A stretch of DNA of 52,897 bases from Labilithrix sp. (lineage in GTDB: Bacteria; Myxococcota_A; Polyangia; Polyangiales; Polyangiaceae): contig JAHBWF010000039.1 in the NCBI GenBank assembly GCA_019637105.1, positions 1-52,897 on the forward strand. Reading direction: 5' to 3'. Shown piece by piece: positions 1 through 8,837 of the stretch; within the stretch, counting starts at the first letter, position 1; the number at the start of each line of letters is the position of its first letter. Position numbers and translations under genes: made by a program. A model generated the notes under the pieces. It was not told the DNA's origin and did no database searches. It saw only the letters and a program-made list of their open reading frames with translations.

Positions 1-96
1 CGTCGTCGAGGCGTCGGCGCTCACGGCGGGGCCGCGCCGTTCGCAGGCGCACAGCGCCGCGGTCGTGACGACGAGGGCGAGCGTGGTGGGCTTCAT
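1..96 (-). CDS. Lipoprotein, N-terminal fragment cut by the window edge
   Basis: Reading the minus strand from an ATG at 96 gives 32 codons with no stop before the left edge. The peptide begins MKPTTLALVVTTAALCACER, a short positive N-terminus, a hydrophobic core and a lipobox-like LCAC, so this looks like a type II signal peptide of an exported lipoprotein. It is divergent from the aminopeptidase gene at 248, with about 150 bases between them. Only the signal peptide and a few mature residues are visible, so no function can be given. The start is plausible but rests on the signal peptide alone. Confidence 0.55.
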   Translation of the reverse strand, partial: MKPTTLALVVTTAALCACERRGPAVSADASTT

Positions 97-247
97 CGAG
101 CCGCCGCTCGACGCAGGACGCGTGCCCGCGCGCGGTGAGCGGCGGGGCGCGGTGGACGACGGACGCGGCGGGCGCGGCGCCGCGGCGACCTCAGGCGTTT
201 CGGGCGCTGGCGCGTGCGCGCGTCCGGTGCGAGCATCAGCGACCCCC

Positions 248-1285
248 ATGCGCGCCGCGCGCCTCGTCGTCCTCGTCCTCGCCCTGCTCGCGTCGGGCTG
301 CCTGCCGGTGCGCTACGTCACGCAGGCGGCCGCCGGCCAGGAGGACCTGAACCGCCGCGGGATCGCGATCGACGAGGTCGTCCGCGAGGGGCACCTCGAC
401 AAGCGCACCCGCGAGCTCCTGGCGCACGTCGCGCCGATCAAGGCGTTCGGCGAGCGCTTCGGGCTCGCCCGCACCGACAACTACGAGCGCTACGTCTGGA
501 TCAACCGGCCCGCGGTCGTGTGGGTCGTCAGCGCGTGCCACCCGCTCGCGTTCCGCCCGCGCGCCTGGCGCTTCCCGATCGTCGGGAGCATCACGTACAC
601 AGGCTGGTTCGACCGGAGCGAGGCGAAGAGCTACGCCGACGAGCTCGCGAGGAAGGGCTGGGACGTCGACCTCCGGCCGTCCCAGGCGTACTCGACGCTC
701 GGCTGGTTCGACGATCCGATCCTCTCGACGATGATCTCGGACGGCGACGACGCGCTCGGCGATCTCGCGGACGTGATCCTCCACGAGACCCTCCACGCGA
801 CGTTTTACGTCCCGAACCAGAGCACGCTCAACGAGAGCGTCGCGTCGTTCTTCGGCGACGAGCTCGCCGCCAAGTACCTCGACGAGACCGTCGGGCCGGG
901 GTCCGACGAGAAGGCGACGTTCCTCGAGACGCGCGCGCGCGCCGCCCGGCGCGGTCGGGTGATGAAGGCCGCGTACGCCGAGCTCGCCGCGCTCTACGCG
1001 TCGAAGCGGCCGCGCGAGGACAAGCTCGCCGAGAAGAAGCGCATCACGGACCGGCTCCGCGCCGAGCTCGAGATCAAGCGGCCGGTGACGAACGCGACGC
1101 TCATCCAGTACAAGACCTACGGCTCGGGCAAGCCCGAGCTCGCGGAGCTCCTCGCCACGTGCCGGGGGAGCTTCCCGCGCATGCTGAGGACGCTCGAGCG
1201 CGTGCGCCCGCTCGCGGCGTCGTCGCCGCCGCACGCCGATCCGGCGGTGCTCCTCCGCCCGCTCATCGCCGGCGGCTGCCCCTGA
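248..1285 (+). CDS. Putative zinc aminopeptidase lipoprotein (Aminopep/COG4324 type)
   Basis: Encodes 345 residues from the ATG at 248. This start puts a lipoprotein signal peptide at the N-terminus (hydrophobic VLVLALLASGC, lipobox around Cys17); an open frame extends upstream but reads as non-coding. The body resembles the putative aminopeptidase family (COG4324): YTGWFDRSEAK and a WFDDPILSTM segment precede a zinc-binding HETLH at about residues 179-183, followed by a downstream NES segment likely carrying a third ligand. It is predicted to be lipid-anchored and face the periplasm. Family substrates are poorly defined. An 18-base tandem repeat covers its stop codon. The next gene is convergent, 40 bases away. 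Confidence 0.85.
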   Translation: MRAARLVVLVLALLASGCLPVRYVTQAAAGQEDLNRRGIAIDEVVREGHLDKRTRELLAHVAPIKAFGERFGLARTDNYERYVWINRPAVVWVVSACHPLAFRPRAWRFPIVGSITYTGWFDRSEAKSYADELARKGWDVDLRPSQAYSTLGWFDDPILSTMISDGDDALGDLADVILHETLHATFYVPNQSTLNESVASFFGDELAAKYLDETVGPGSDEKATFLETRARAARRGRVMKAAYAELAALYASKRPREDKLAEKKRITDRLRAELEIKRPVTNATLIQYKTYGSGKPELAELLATCRGSFPRMLRTLERVRPLAASSPPHADPAVLLRPLIAGGCP

Positions 1286-1306
1286 GCCGGCGGCCGCCCC
1301 TGAGCC
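1271..1306 (+). repeat. 18-bp tandem repeat across the stop codon of the aminopeptidase gene
   Basis: Copies at 1271-1288 and 1289-1306 differ at one position (t/c). The first contains the gene's TGA (1283-1285); the second repeats a TGA in the same frame 18 bases later, giving a backup stop. Seen directly. Confidence 0.8.
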
Positions 1307-1325
1307 TCGCGCGATCGCCGCGCGG

Positions 1326-2531
1326 TCAGGGCGGGCAGTCGTCGCCGAGCGGGATCGCCGGATCCTCGCAGCGCCCGCCGCCGTCGAACGACGCCTCGAA
1401 CGCGCCGAGCTTGTCGATCGCGTACGCCTCGACCCGCGCGGCCGCGGAGACCGCGTCGCAGGGGAGGTCCTTGTTGTCCTCGCTGTCGGAGCGGATGTCG
1501 CGCCCGTCGCAGATCGTCGCCTTGACGCCGGTGTAGATCAGCGTCGCCCCCGAGACCTTGTCGCAGAGGGTCGTGTCGACGAGGCCGTTCGAGTCGGCCA
1601 GGTAGATCGTCCGGACCTGGCCGAGGAAATCGGACGTCTTCCAGCGCCCCGCGACGACGCCGTCGCGGAGCGCGCGCCTGCCCGCCGCGTCGGTCCCGAT
1701 CGTGGCGCTGAGCACCGCGTCGGTCATGCGGACCTCGAACGGCTTGGGGTCGTCGGAGAGCAACAAGAGGAGCGTGATCTCCTTGAAGCGCGCGACGGCG
1801 CGCCCGCCGGTCACCCACGCGCGGTCGGATCGGATCGTCGACGCCTCGAGCACGCCGCCGACCTGGAAGCGGCTGTCGAGCTTCCACTCGTCGTGCTCGT
1901 CGAACGCCGGCCGCGTCCCGCCGTCCCCGTTGCGCTCGAACCCGATCGCCGGGAAGACCTCGACCTGCACGGCGTCGTCGTCGGGCAGGCCGTTCCAGCC
2001 CTGGACGCGGAGCACCGCGCCGTAGAGGCCGGCCTGGAGGCCCTCGTTGAACGCCTTGGCGCTGAGGACGTCGCTGAGGCGCGAGAGGTACTCGATGAGG
2101 CTGAAGCCCGCGTTGTCGATGCCGGTCGCGCTCTTGTCCTTGGCGTGCGTCTCGAAGGTCGTCGGCAGGAGCTTGGTCGTACAGCTGCTCGACGCGACGT
2201 CGACCGAGCACGTGAGGTCGAGGTTGAGGCCGGGGATCTGCGGCCGGCCGCCGTCGACCTCGAGGCCGAAGTCGAGCAGGCGGAGCGCGCCGAGCACGGG
2301 CGGCACGTCCCCCGGCGCGGCGTCGGCGGGCGGCCCGGGGACGCCGAGCTCCCTGCACGGGCCGCCCTCGTCGCCGGCGTCGACCTCCTCGGGACCGTCG
2401 GGGCCGGCCTCTGCGACGCCGCCGTCGAGATCGTCCGCCGAGAGGCGCTCGAAGCCGAGGAGCGCCGCGCACGAGGCGCTCGCGCAGGCGAGCGCGAAGG
2501 CGGCGAACGAGGCGGCGCGGCGCGAAGGCAT
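1326..2531 (-). CDS. Hypothetical lipoprotein, Asp/Gly-rich N-terminus
   Basis: Encodes 401 residues from the ATG at 2531. The N-terminus MPSRRAASFAAF with ASC around residues 20-22 is a lipoprotein signal; a CAALLGFE-type start after the Cys is common in lipoproteins of Polyangia. An acidic linker (DGGVAEAGPDGPEEVDAGDE) leads into a roughly 330-residue body. The body has scattered cysteines, probably disulfide-bonded, and alternating beta-like segments. I do not recognise the family. It lies 44 bases downstream of the FKBP gene on the same strand, so the two may be co-transcribed, although a TGTAGACT -10-like element sits 8 bases before its start. Likely periplasmic or outer-membrane anchored. 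Confidence 0.75.
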   Translation of the reverse strand: MPSRRAASFAAFALACASASCAALLGFERLSADDLDGGVAEAGPDGPEEVDAGDEGGPCRELGVPGPPADAAPGDVPPVLGALRLLDFGLEVDGGRPQIPGLNLDLTCSVDVASSSCTTKLLPTTFETHAKDKSATGIDNAGFSLIEYLSRLSDVLSAKAFNEGLQAGLYGAVLRVQGWNGLPDDDAVQVEVFPAIGFERNGDGGTRPAFDEHDEWKLDSRFQVGGVLEASTIRSDRAWVTGGRAVARFKEITLLLLLSDDPKPFEVRMTDAVLSATIGTDAAGRRALRDGVVAGRWKTSDFLGQVRTIYLADSNGLVDTTLCDKVSGATLIYTGVKATICDGRDIRSDSEDNKDLPCDAVSAAARVEAYAIDKLGAFEASFDGGGRCEDPAIPLGDDCPP

Positions 2532-2575
2532 CGGCCCGCAGTCTACATCGACTTCCCGCCGGCCGAGCGAGGTCC

Positions 2576-3064
2576 CTACTTCTTCGCCGCGCCCGCGTCG
2601 GCGCCGACGATCTCGAGCAGCTCGATGTCGAACTTCAGCGCGGCCTTCGGCGGGATCTTGTCGCCGCTGCCCGCCTCGCCGTACGCCATCTGCCACGGGA
2701 TGGTGAGCTTGCGCTTGCCGCCCACCTTCATGCCCGGGACGCCCTCGTCCCAACCCTTGATGACGCCGCCCTTGCCGAGCTCGAACTCGAAGGGGGCCTT
2801 GCCGACGGAGCTGTCGAACTGCTTGCCGTTCATCAGCGTGCCCGTGTAGTGGACCTTCACCTTGTCGCCGGGCTTCGCCTCCTGCCCGGCGCCGACGACC
2901 TCGTCGACCTTCTCCAGGGTGTCCGGGCCGGGCGGCAGCGGCGCGGCCGACGCGGGCGCGTAGTCGCTGGGCGGCAGCTCTTCGACCTTCTTCGAGCAGG
3001 CGAGTCCGCCGAGCACGGACGAGACGAGGACGACGAGGGCGGCCGAGTAGAGAGGTGCGCGCAT
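2576..3064 (-). CDS. FKBP-type peptidyl-prolyl cis-trans isomerase lipoprotein
   Basis: Encodes 162 residues: a lipoprotein signal (VLVSSVLGGLACSKK, Cys23), a short Pro/Ala linker, then one complete FKBP domain at about residues 50-152. Family landmarks are visible: VKVHYTGTLMNGKQFDSS, FELGKGGVIKGWDEG, GMKVGGKRKLTIP, MAYGE and FDIELLEI. It should catalyse X-Pro isomerisation during folding of exported proteins in the periplasm. The ATG at 3064 gives a complete signal peptide and is preceded after 6 bases by a TGGTAA element (3075-3080 on the minus strand), a likely near-leaderless promoter. The lipoprotein gene downstream (1326-2531) may be in the same transcript. Confidence 0.93.
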   Translation of the reverse strand: MRAPLYSAALVVLVSSVLGGLACSKKVEELPPSDYAPASAAPLPPGPDTLEKVDEVVGAGQEAKPGDKVKVHYTGTLMNGKQFDSSVGKAPFEFELGKGGVIKGWDEGVPGMKVGGKRKLTIPWQMAYGEAGSGDKIPPKAALKFDIELLEIVGADAGAAKK

Positions 3065-3070
3065 GCGCCC

Positions 3071-3080
3071 TCGATTACCA
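3071..3080 (-). promoter_or_regulatory. Candidate extended -10 element (TGGTAATCGA) for the FKBP gene
   Basis: TGGTAA lies 6 bases before the ATG. The same TG[C/G]TA[A/G] motif recurs before several other genes in the window, and TA is rare in this GC-rich DNA. Transcription would start at or next to the start codon. Inference from recurrence only. Confidence 0.35.
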
Positions 3081-3151
3081 CGAGGAGCCGGCGTGGATCA
3101 CCCCCGTCCGCGCGTCGCCGTCGGGCGCGGCGGGGGGCCCCGCGCGGGGGC

Positions 3152-4699
3152 TCACTCGCCGCGCGGCGCGGGGATGGGGGCCGCGCCGGTGCTCGGAGGC
3201 GCGACCTGCGCGTTGACCGCGGCGGCCACGAGCTGGAGCACGGCCTCGAGCTGCTCCGGCGTCGCGAGGACGTGGAGCTTGATCTTCTTCCCGTCGGCGA
3301 CGACGGCGGCGTTGTTGAGCAGGCCGCGGGTCGCGAAGCGGACGCCGAGGCTGTTCTGCCGCTTGAGCAGCTCGGTCAGCCGCTCGGCCGAGTCGAGCGC
3401 CGCCTCCTCGTCGGTGCAGTCGCCCTCCGCGTAGACGTCCGCGCCGCCGTCGGCGCGCGGGATGACCCAGAGGCGGATCTCCTTCAGCGACTGCGAGAAG
3501 CGGAGCCCGGGGATCGAGATCTGGTTCGACGGGTTGCGGACGACGAGGCGCATCGCCTCGGTCGACGGCGGCCCGCGCGGGGTCTGCTTGCGGAACGTCA
3601 CCGCCGCCTCGTGCGCGTGCGAGGGGGGGACGATCACGAGGAGCTTCGACTGCGGGCGCAAGAACACGCGCTGCGCGTTGTCCGCGTAGCCGAGCGAGCC
3701 GACGACGCCGGGGACGCCGGCGTCGTACGGGCCGCCCTTGTCGTAGCTCCGCGCGAGCGACGCGATCGTCGCGTCGACCGCGTCGTCGCCCGCGTTGTAG
3801 CGGACCAGCACGGCGTCCTTGTCGGTGTGGATGAGCGACGGGCCGTAGATGAGGATCCAGTCGGTGTCGCGGATCGGATCGACCGGGGACTGGGCGCCCT
3901 TCAGGAAGTCGCGCCACTGCGGGAGCGCCTGGAGGACGGGCCCCATGCGCGCTCCGACCGGGTGCCTTCGGACGAGCGCCACGTTCACCCCGAGCACGAC
4001 GTTCTGCACGCCCGCGTTCACGACCTTCGAGAGGCCGAACATGCTCTCCGGATCGCGCGGTCCGCCCGAGCCGGGGGCCCCGCCCGCGTCGGCGACGGCG
4101 ACGAGCCCGGCGTCGTCCGGCGCGCCGCCGTCCGGCTCCCCCGCGTCGACCGGCGCGCCGCCGTCGGCGACGGCGACGAGCCCGGCGTCTTCGACGGCGA
4201 CGAGCGGGACGGCCGCGTCGGCGCCGGCGTCGACGATCTTCGGCCCCGCGTCCGGCTTGCCCGGCGCGGTCGGGTCCTTGGCGCTGTCCGGCGTGGGATC
4301 GGCGGGGGTCGGCGGCGGAGGCGCCGGCTCGGGCGGGGGAGGGGGCTCCTCGCCGAGGAGGTCGACCGGGATGGTGAGCTCGCCCTCCGGGTCCTTGAAC
4401 TCGATCCCCGACGTGTCGGGCAAGAGGTTCCACGGCGCCACGAACCAGTGCGCGGCGAGCGAGAGCGTGAACGCGAGCGCGAGCGCGACGCGGATCCGCG
4501 CGCCGTCCCAGAACCGCGCCGGCCCGGAGAGCCGCGCCGGAGGAGCGGCTGGGCTCGTGGCGTGGGGCGCGGTCGGCGCCTCGAGCGCCGCCCCTCGGGT
4601 CGGGTCGCCCCGCAGCGGGTACCCGCGGCCCTTCCCGAAGCCGGGCAGCCCGAAAGGGCTCGCCCCCGACGACGGCGGGGGGTGCGTCTGCCTAGCCAC
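3152..4699 (-). CDS. TonB-like proline-rich inner-membrane protein of unknown function
   Basis: Encodes 515 residues from a GTG at 4699. Layout: a cytoplasmic Pro/Gly-rich N-terminus, one transmembrane helix at about 70-87 (VALALAFTLSLAAHWFV), a proline-rich stretch (EEPPPPPEPAPPPPTP) and an Asp/Ala/Gly-rich region with repeated DAGLVAVAD, then a folded C-terminal domain of about 300 residues. The N-terminal half looks like TonB/TolA architecture, spanning the periplasm from an inner-membrane anchor. The C-terminal domain is much larger than TonB and I do not recognise it. No ExbB/ExbD or receptor gene is adjacent. The gene is divergent from the L,D-transpeptidase gene. An envelope role is inferred. 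Confidence 0.7.
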   Translation of the reverse strand: MARQTHPPPSSGASPFGLPGFGKGRGYPLRGDPTRGAALEAPTAPHATSPAAPPARLSGPARFWDGARIRVALALAFTLSLAAHWFVAPWNLLPDTSGIEFKDPEGELTIPVDLLGEEPPPPPEPAPPPPTPADPTPDSAKDPTAPGKPDAGPKIVDAGADAAVPLVAVEDAGLVAVADGGAPVDAGEPDGGAPDDAGLVAVADAGGAPGSGGPRDPESMFGLSKVVNAGVQNVVLGVNVALVRRHPVGARMGPVLQALPQWRDFLKGAQSPVDPIRDTDWILIYGPSLIHTDKDAVLVRYNAGDDAVDATIASLARSYDKGGPYDAGVPGVVGSLGYADNAQRVFLRPQSKLLVIVPPSHAHEAAVTFRKQTPRGPPSTEAMRLVVRNPSNQISIPGLRFSQSLKEIRLWVIPRADGGADVYAEGDCTDEEAALDSAERLTELLKRQNSLGVRFATRGLLNNAAVVADGKKIKLHVLATPEQLEAVLQLVAAAVNAQVAPPSTGAAPIPAPRGE

Positions 4700-4973
4700 G
4701 GGACCGACCCATCACGCCCACACCCTAAGACGAAGCATCGTTCAAAACCATGGAATTCCCGGCGTATCAGGGGTGACGCGCGCCGGCATGGCCGTGGCAA
4801 TGAGGGCGCGCAGGTCCCCTCGCCGCCGCCCCCTGCCAGCCCGCCCGGAGCCCGAGCCGTTTTGCAAAAAACTCGCTGTAATTGCCGCCTTCTGGCATTT
4901 GACGACCAAAGCCGAGCCTGTGGCTCGACGCCCGCGCTGTCCCATGCGAGCTAGCTCCCGAACCTCCGGCCTC

Positions 4974-6731
4974 ATGTCCCGCTCGATCGTCGCCCTCCTG
5001 CTCGCCACCACCGGCCTGGCCGGCGGCATCGCCGCGTGCAGCGAGTCGAAGTCCGAACCGGTCCCCTCCCATCCGACGACGGCGGCGGCTCCCCCGAGCT
5101 CGGGCGTTCCTTCCCACGCGAAGGTCGAAAGCAAGCCCGACGCCGGACGCGCCGCGCCGACCCCGGCGCCGCCGCCCGAGCCGGTCACGTACGACGGCCC
5201 CCTCATCGGAGCCCTGTTCGGCCAGACGCCGATCATGAGCGACATGGAGTGGCCGAAGAAGGAGGAGGACAAGCGGAAGGACAAGGACAAGGGAGCTGTC
5301 CGGATCGGATACATCCGGCAGGGACAAAAGGTTCCCGTCCTCCCCGAGCCGCACCCCAAGTCGAACTGCAAGGACGGCTGGTACGAGCTCGTCCAGGGCG
5401 GCTTCGTCTGCGGCAGGTACGCCTCGCTCGACCTCAACCATCCGAAGATCAAGCACGCGCCGCACCCGCCGGACCTCGACGCCGCGTTGCCGTACCAGTA
5501 CGGCTACAACGTCGCCAACGGCACGCCGCTCTACCGGACGCTCCCCTCGCGCGAGGAGCGCGTGCGGCTCGAGCCGTGGCTCGCGCCCAAGCCGAAGAGG
5601 CCGAAGCCGGTGGAGGTCGACGACGAGAGCACGGCGTCCTACGGCGACGACCTCGACGCGGGCATCCCGCTGACGCTCGCGCGGGCCACGACGACGATCA
5701 CGGCGACCACGACCGATCCGTTCGGCCTCGGCGCCGACGAGGTCGAGAACACGACGCCGTGGTACCTCCGCCAGTACGACGGCGGCAAGCCGACCGTCAC
5801 GCTCGACGAGCTCAAGGGCGAGGGCCCCGTGGCGCGCCGCATGGTGAAGGGCTTCTTCGTCGGGCTCGACAAGGAGATGAGCGAGAAGGGCTCGAAGTGG
5901 TGGCGGACCACGAACAGCCTCATCGCGCCGTTCGAGCGGATCCTGGTCCACACCACCGCGAGCAAGTTCCACGGCGTCTGGCTCGACGACGCCGAGGGCG
6001 GCGAGGCGGCGAGCGCGACGGGGAAGAAGCCGACGCCCGACCTCTGCAAGCCCGGGAGCAAGGCGCAGGTCGCCATCGTCACCTACTACAAGGCGAAGAA
6101 GTACGTCGTCAGCGTGAGCCGCAAGGTGGTCACCGGCGGCGACTCGCTCCCGCGGCACTCCGTCGTCAAGCTCACCGGCGACAGCGTCTCGATCAACGGC
6201 GCCACCTACAACGAGACCGACGAGGGGTGGTGGATCAAGGCCTCCGAGGTCGCGAAGACGAACCCGGGCCGGCCGCCGAAGGAGCTCGCTCCGGGCGAGA
6301 AGTGGATCGACGTCGACCTCACGTCGCAGACGCTCGTCGCGTTCGTGGGCGACAAGCCCGTCTTCGCGACGGCCGTGTCGACCGGCAAGGAAGACAAGGT
6401 CGACCGCGAGAAGAACCACAAGACGCCGACGGGGACGTGGCGGATCCGCGAGAAGCACATCGCGGCGACGATGGACGGCGACGTCGCGAGCGACGGGCCG
6501 TACTCGATCGAAGACGTGCCGTGGATCATGTACTTCAACGGCAGCTACGCGCTCCACGGCGCCTTCTGGCACAACAACTTCGGCCGGACGCGGAGCCACG
6601 GCTGCGTGAACCTCGCCCCGCTCGACGCCAAGGCGCTGTTCGGCTGGAGCGAGCCGCGGATGCCGGACAACTGGCACGGCGTCTGGTCGACGCCGGAGAA
6701 GCCGGGCACCCTCGTCGTCGTCCACGAGTAG
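4974..6731 (+). CDS. L,D-transpeptidase (YkuD domain) lipoprotein
   Basis: Encodes 585 residues from the ATG at 4974. The signal MSRSIVALLLATTGLAGG ends in an IAAC lipobox; an in-frame ATG 30 bases upstream would only extend the n-region. After a Pro/Ala/Ser linker comes a large N-terminal region (about 60-430) with an SH3-like VRIGYIRQGQKVPV segment. A YkuD catalytic domain follows (about 440-585) with the signature HGAFWHNNFGRTRSHGCVNL; His528 and the nucleophile Cys544 are present. YkuD enzymes cross-link peptidoglycan stem peptides or attach proteins to them. The lipid anchor and long N-terminal part suggest it acts from a membrane surface towards the wall. It is convergent with the PrsW gene. 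Confidence 0.93.
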   Translation: MSRSIVALLLATTGLAGGIAACSESKSEPVPSHPTTAAAPPSSGVPSHAKVESKPDAGRAAPTPAPPPEPVTYDGPLIGALFGQTPIMSDMEWPKKEEDKRKDKDKGAVRIGYIRQGQKVPVLPEPHPKSNCKDGWYELVQGGFVCGRYASLDLNHPKIKHAPHPPDLDAALPYQYGYNVANGTPLYRTLPSREERVRLEPWLAPKPKRPKPVEVDDESTASYGDDLDAGIPLTLARATTTITATTTDPFGLGADEVENTTPWYLRQYDGGKPTVTLDELKGEGPVARRMVKGFFVGLDKEMSEKGSKWWRTTNSLIAPFERILVHTTASKFHGVWLDDAEGGEAASATGKKPTPDLCKPGSKAQVAIVTYYKAKKYVVSVSRKVVTGGDSLPRHSVVKLTGDSVSINGATYNETDEGWWIKASEVAKTNPGRPPKELAPGEKWIDVDLTSQTLVAFVGDKPVFATAVSTGKEDKVDREKNHKTPTGTWRIREKHIAATMDGDVASDGPYSIEDVPWIMYFNGSYALHGAFWHNNFGRTRSHGCVNLAPLDAKALFGWSEPRMPDNWHGVWSTPEKPGTLVVVHE

Positions 6732-6741
6732 GCGGCGGAGC

Positions 6742-6755
6742 GCCCCTCACGGGGC
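6742..6755. terminator. Small GC hairpin between convergent genes
   Basis: A GCCCC-TCAC-GGGGC perfect 5-bp stem lies between the L,D-transpeptidase stop and the PrsW gene stop and includes the latter's stop codon. There is no T-run, so termination activity is uncertain. Confidence 0.3.
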
Positions 6756-8837
6756 TCGTTCGCGCCGGCTCTCGAGCGTGATCAGGCGCGGGGCGCCGTC
6801 GCCGCCGAGGCGCCTCCGCAGCTCGCCGGCGATCGCCTCGATCGCGCCGGGCGCGGCGGGCCCGAGCCGGATCGGGCCGCCCTCGCAGTCGAGCTCGACG
6901 TGGTCCGCGACGACCGTGAAGCCCCGGATCTGCCGCCACGCGCGCGCCGCGCCGGCGAACGTCACGCCGTAGGCGTCGATCGCGACGTCGAGCGGGACGG
7001 TCTGCGAGACGCCGAGCGCGGCGACCCCGAGCAGCGCGAGCATCACGCTCGAGCCCGCCACGAAGCCCGTCGACGGCCGGTGCCGGGAGAGCTGCCAGTA
7101 CGCGCCGAGGACGAAGATCCCGAGCGCGAGGAGGTGGAGGAGCACGGCCGAGACCCAGAAGAGGGCCGGCCGGCCGACCCGGACGAGGGCGCGCTCCTCG
7201 GGGCGGACCGCGAGCATCTCGCGGCTCACGACGCCGTGGCGGAGCGCGCGCCGGACGAGGATCACGAACGCCGAGGCCAGGCCGACGTTGAGCATCACCG
7301 CGAGCATCCCGGCGCCCTCGGTCGAGAGCAGCGCGTCGAACAGGCCGTGGCACGCGGCGGCGGCGAACAGCCACGCCCAGGTCCGCGTCCTCGGATCGAC
7401 GAGCTTCGCGCCGAGCGCGTAGCCCCAGAGGGCGCCGAAGAACATGTGCGCGGGCACGCTCATGAAGCAGCGCGCGATCACGAGCGGCGCGGTCAAGCGG
7501 CCGATCGCGAAGTAGCGGACGTTCTCGGCCGCGGCGAAGCCGAGCGAGGCGACGATGCCATAGACGATCCCGTCGACGGGCTCGTCGAACTCGCGGCGGC
7601 GCACCGCGAGCTGCGCCGCGACGCGCTTCGCGCCCTCCTCGGAGAGGCCGACGACGACGGTGAAGACGGCGAACGAGAGCGGGAAGGCGAAGAGCTGGCC
7701 GCCGAACGTCACGAGGCTCGGATCGAGCCACGGCGACGCGCGGGCGAAGCCGGCCTCGGCGAGCCCGGCGGGCACCACCGCGATCGCGCCGAGGAGGAAC
7801 GTCGAGCCCACGAGCCACATCGGCTCGGGGTGCGCGCGATCGAAGCGGCGCACGAAGACGAGCCACGCGAGCGAGAGCAGCACCGGCACGACGAAGCACG
7901 CGGCGGCGAGCGCGCGGTTCGGCGGCAGCCCCACGGCTCCGACGCGTCGAAGCGCCGGCAGCCGCGGCGTGGTGAGGAGCTGCCGCTCGTTCTGCGCCCG
8001 CGCGTACGCCTCGGCGCCCGCGCCGAACGAGAGGTGGAGCGCCGACGGCTCGACGAACCTCGGGCTCCCGAGCGAGACGCGCCCGCGCGCGACGACCGAC
8101 GGCCCGCGCGCCTTCGCCAGCTCGATCGCGGCCTGGGCGGGCGTCCCCTCCGCGCCGCGCACGCGGATCGACGGGCCGTCGCCCCAGCCGACGAGCGCGC
8201 CGTCGCCGAGCTCCGCGACGGGCTGCGCCTTGACGACGCGCGTGCGCCAGCGCGACGGCTCGCGCTCGGGCGTCGGCCGCGGGATCGGCTCGGCCAGGAC
8301 GCGATGGTCCCGGTCGATCGGCCACGCCTCGATCGCGTCGAGGACGTCGGCGCGGGAGCCCTCGTACCAGCGCTCGCCGCCCTCCTGCCGCGCGACCAGG
8401 CGGCTTGTCGCGCCGCGCGCCCCTTCCGCGGCGTCGCGCTCCGTGGCCGCCGCGCTGTGGGGGACGAGGGCGACCTCCGGCGCGGGCTCGAGCACGAGCA
8501 GCGTCCCGCTCCACGTCACGAGCTCGTCGACGCGGGCGGCGTACGTCTCGTCGACGACGATGCGCACGCGCCGGTCCTCCTCCGTCACGTCGGCGCTGAC
8601 GTGGCCCGCGCCGAGCCGTCGGAGGACGAGGGCGCGGAGGTCCTCGCCGAAGCCCGCGGGACCGCGCGGCTGACCGTCGACCTCGTAGGTGAGCTCGACG
8701 TCGTCGGTCCCCGCGAGCGCCGACGCGAAGATCCCCGGGACGCGCTCGCTCCCGGGCGGGGCGTCGCAGCCGAGCAGCGCCGAGAGCGCGCCGAGGAGGC
8801 CGACGAGGGCGAAGAGGACGCGGAGGGGCGCGGTCAT
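6747..8837 (-). CDS. PrsW-family intramembrane metalloprotease with a SecD-like N-terminal domain
   Basis: Encodes 696 residues from the ATG at 8837. A lipoprotein-like signal (LLGALSALLGC) is followed by a periplasmic region to about 290. Its first part (LRALVLRRLGAG, then VRIVVDETYAARVDELVTWSG) resembles the P1 domain of SecD. Several transmembrane helices follow with the PrsW signatures: SEEGAK (Glu pair near 400), FAAAENVRYF, a His in SVPAHMFFGAL, and HGLFDAL (His near 497). PrsW proteases cut membrane proteins; B. subtilis PrsW acts on an anti-sigma factor. The C-terminus adds helices and a PH-like soluble tail. Its ATG overlaps the pheA stop by 4 bases (ATGA), so translation is probably coupled. 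The substrate is unknown. Confidence 0.85.
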   Translation of the reverse strand: MTAPLRVLFALVGLLGALSALLGCDAPPGSERVPGIFASALAGTDDVELTYEVDGQPRGPAGFGEDLRALVLRRLGAGHVSADVTEEDRRVRIVVDETYAARVDELVTWSGTLLVLEPAPEVALVPHSAAATERDAAEGARGATSRLVARQEGGERWYEGSRADVLDAIEAWPIDRDHRVLAEPIPRPTPEREPSRWRTRVVKAQPVAELGDGALVGWGDGPSIRVRGAEGTPAQAAIELAKARGPSVVARGRVSLGSPRFVEPSALHLSFGAGAEAYARAQNERQLLTTPRLPALRRVGAVGLPPNRALAAACFVVPVLLSLAWLVFVRRFDRAHPEPMWLVGSTFLLGAIAVVPAGLAEAGFARASPWLDPSLVTFGGQLFAFPLSFAVFTVVVGLSEEGAKRVAAQLAVRRREFDEPVDGIVYGIVASLGFAAAENVRYFAIGRLTAPLVIARCFMSVPAHMFFGALWGYALGAKLVDPRTRTWAWLFAAAACHGLFDALLSTEGAGMLAVMLNVGLASAFVILVRRALRHGVVSREMLAVRPEERALVRVGRPALFWVSAVLLHLLALGIFVLGAYWQLSRHRPSTGFVAGSSVMLALLGVAALGVSQTVPLDVAIDAYGVTFAGAARAWRQIRGFTVVADHVELDCEGGPIRLGPAAPGAIEAIAGELRRRLGGDGAPRLITLESRRERAP

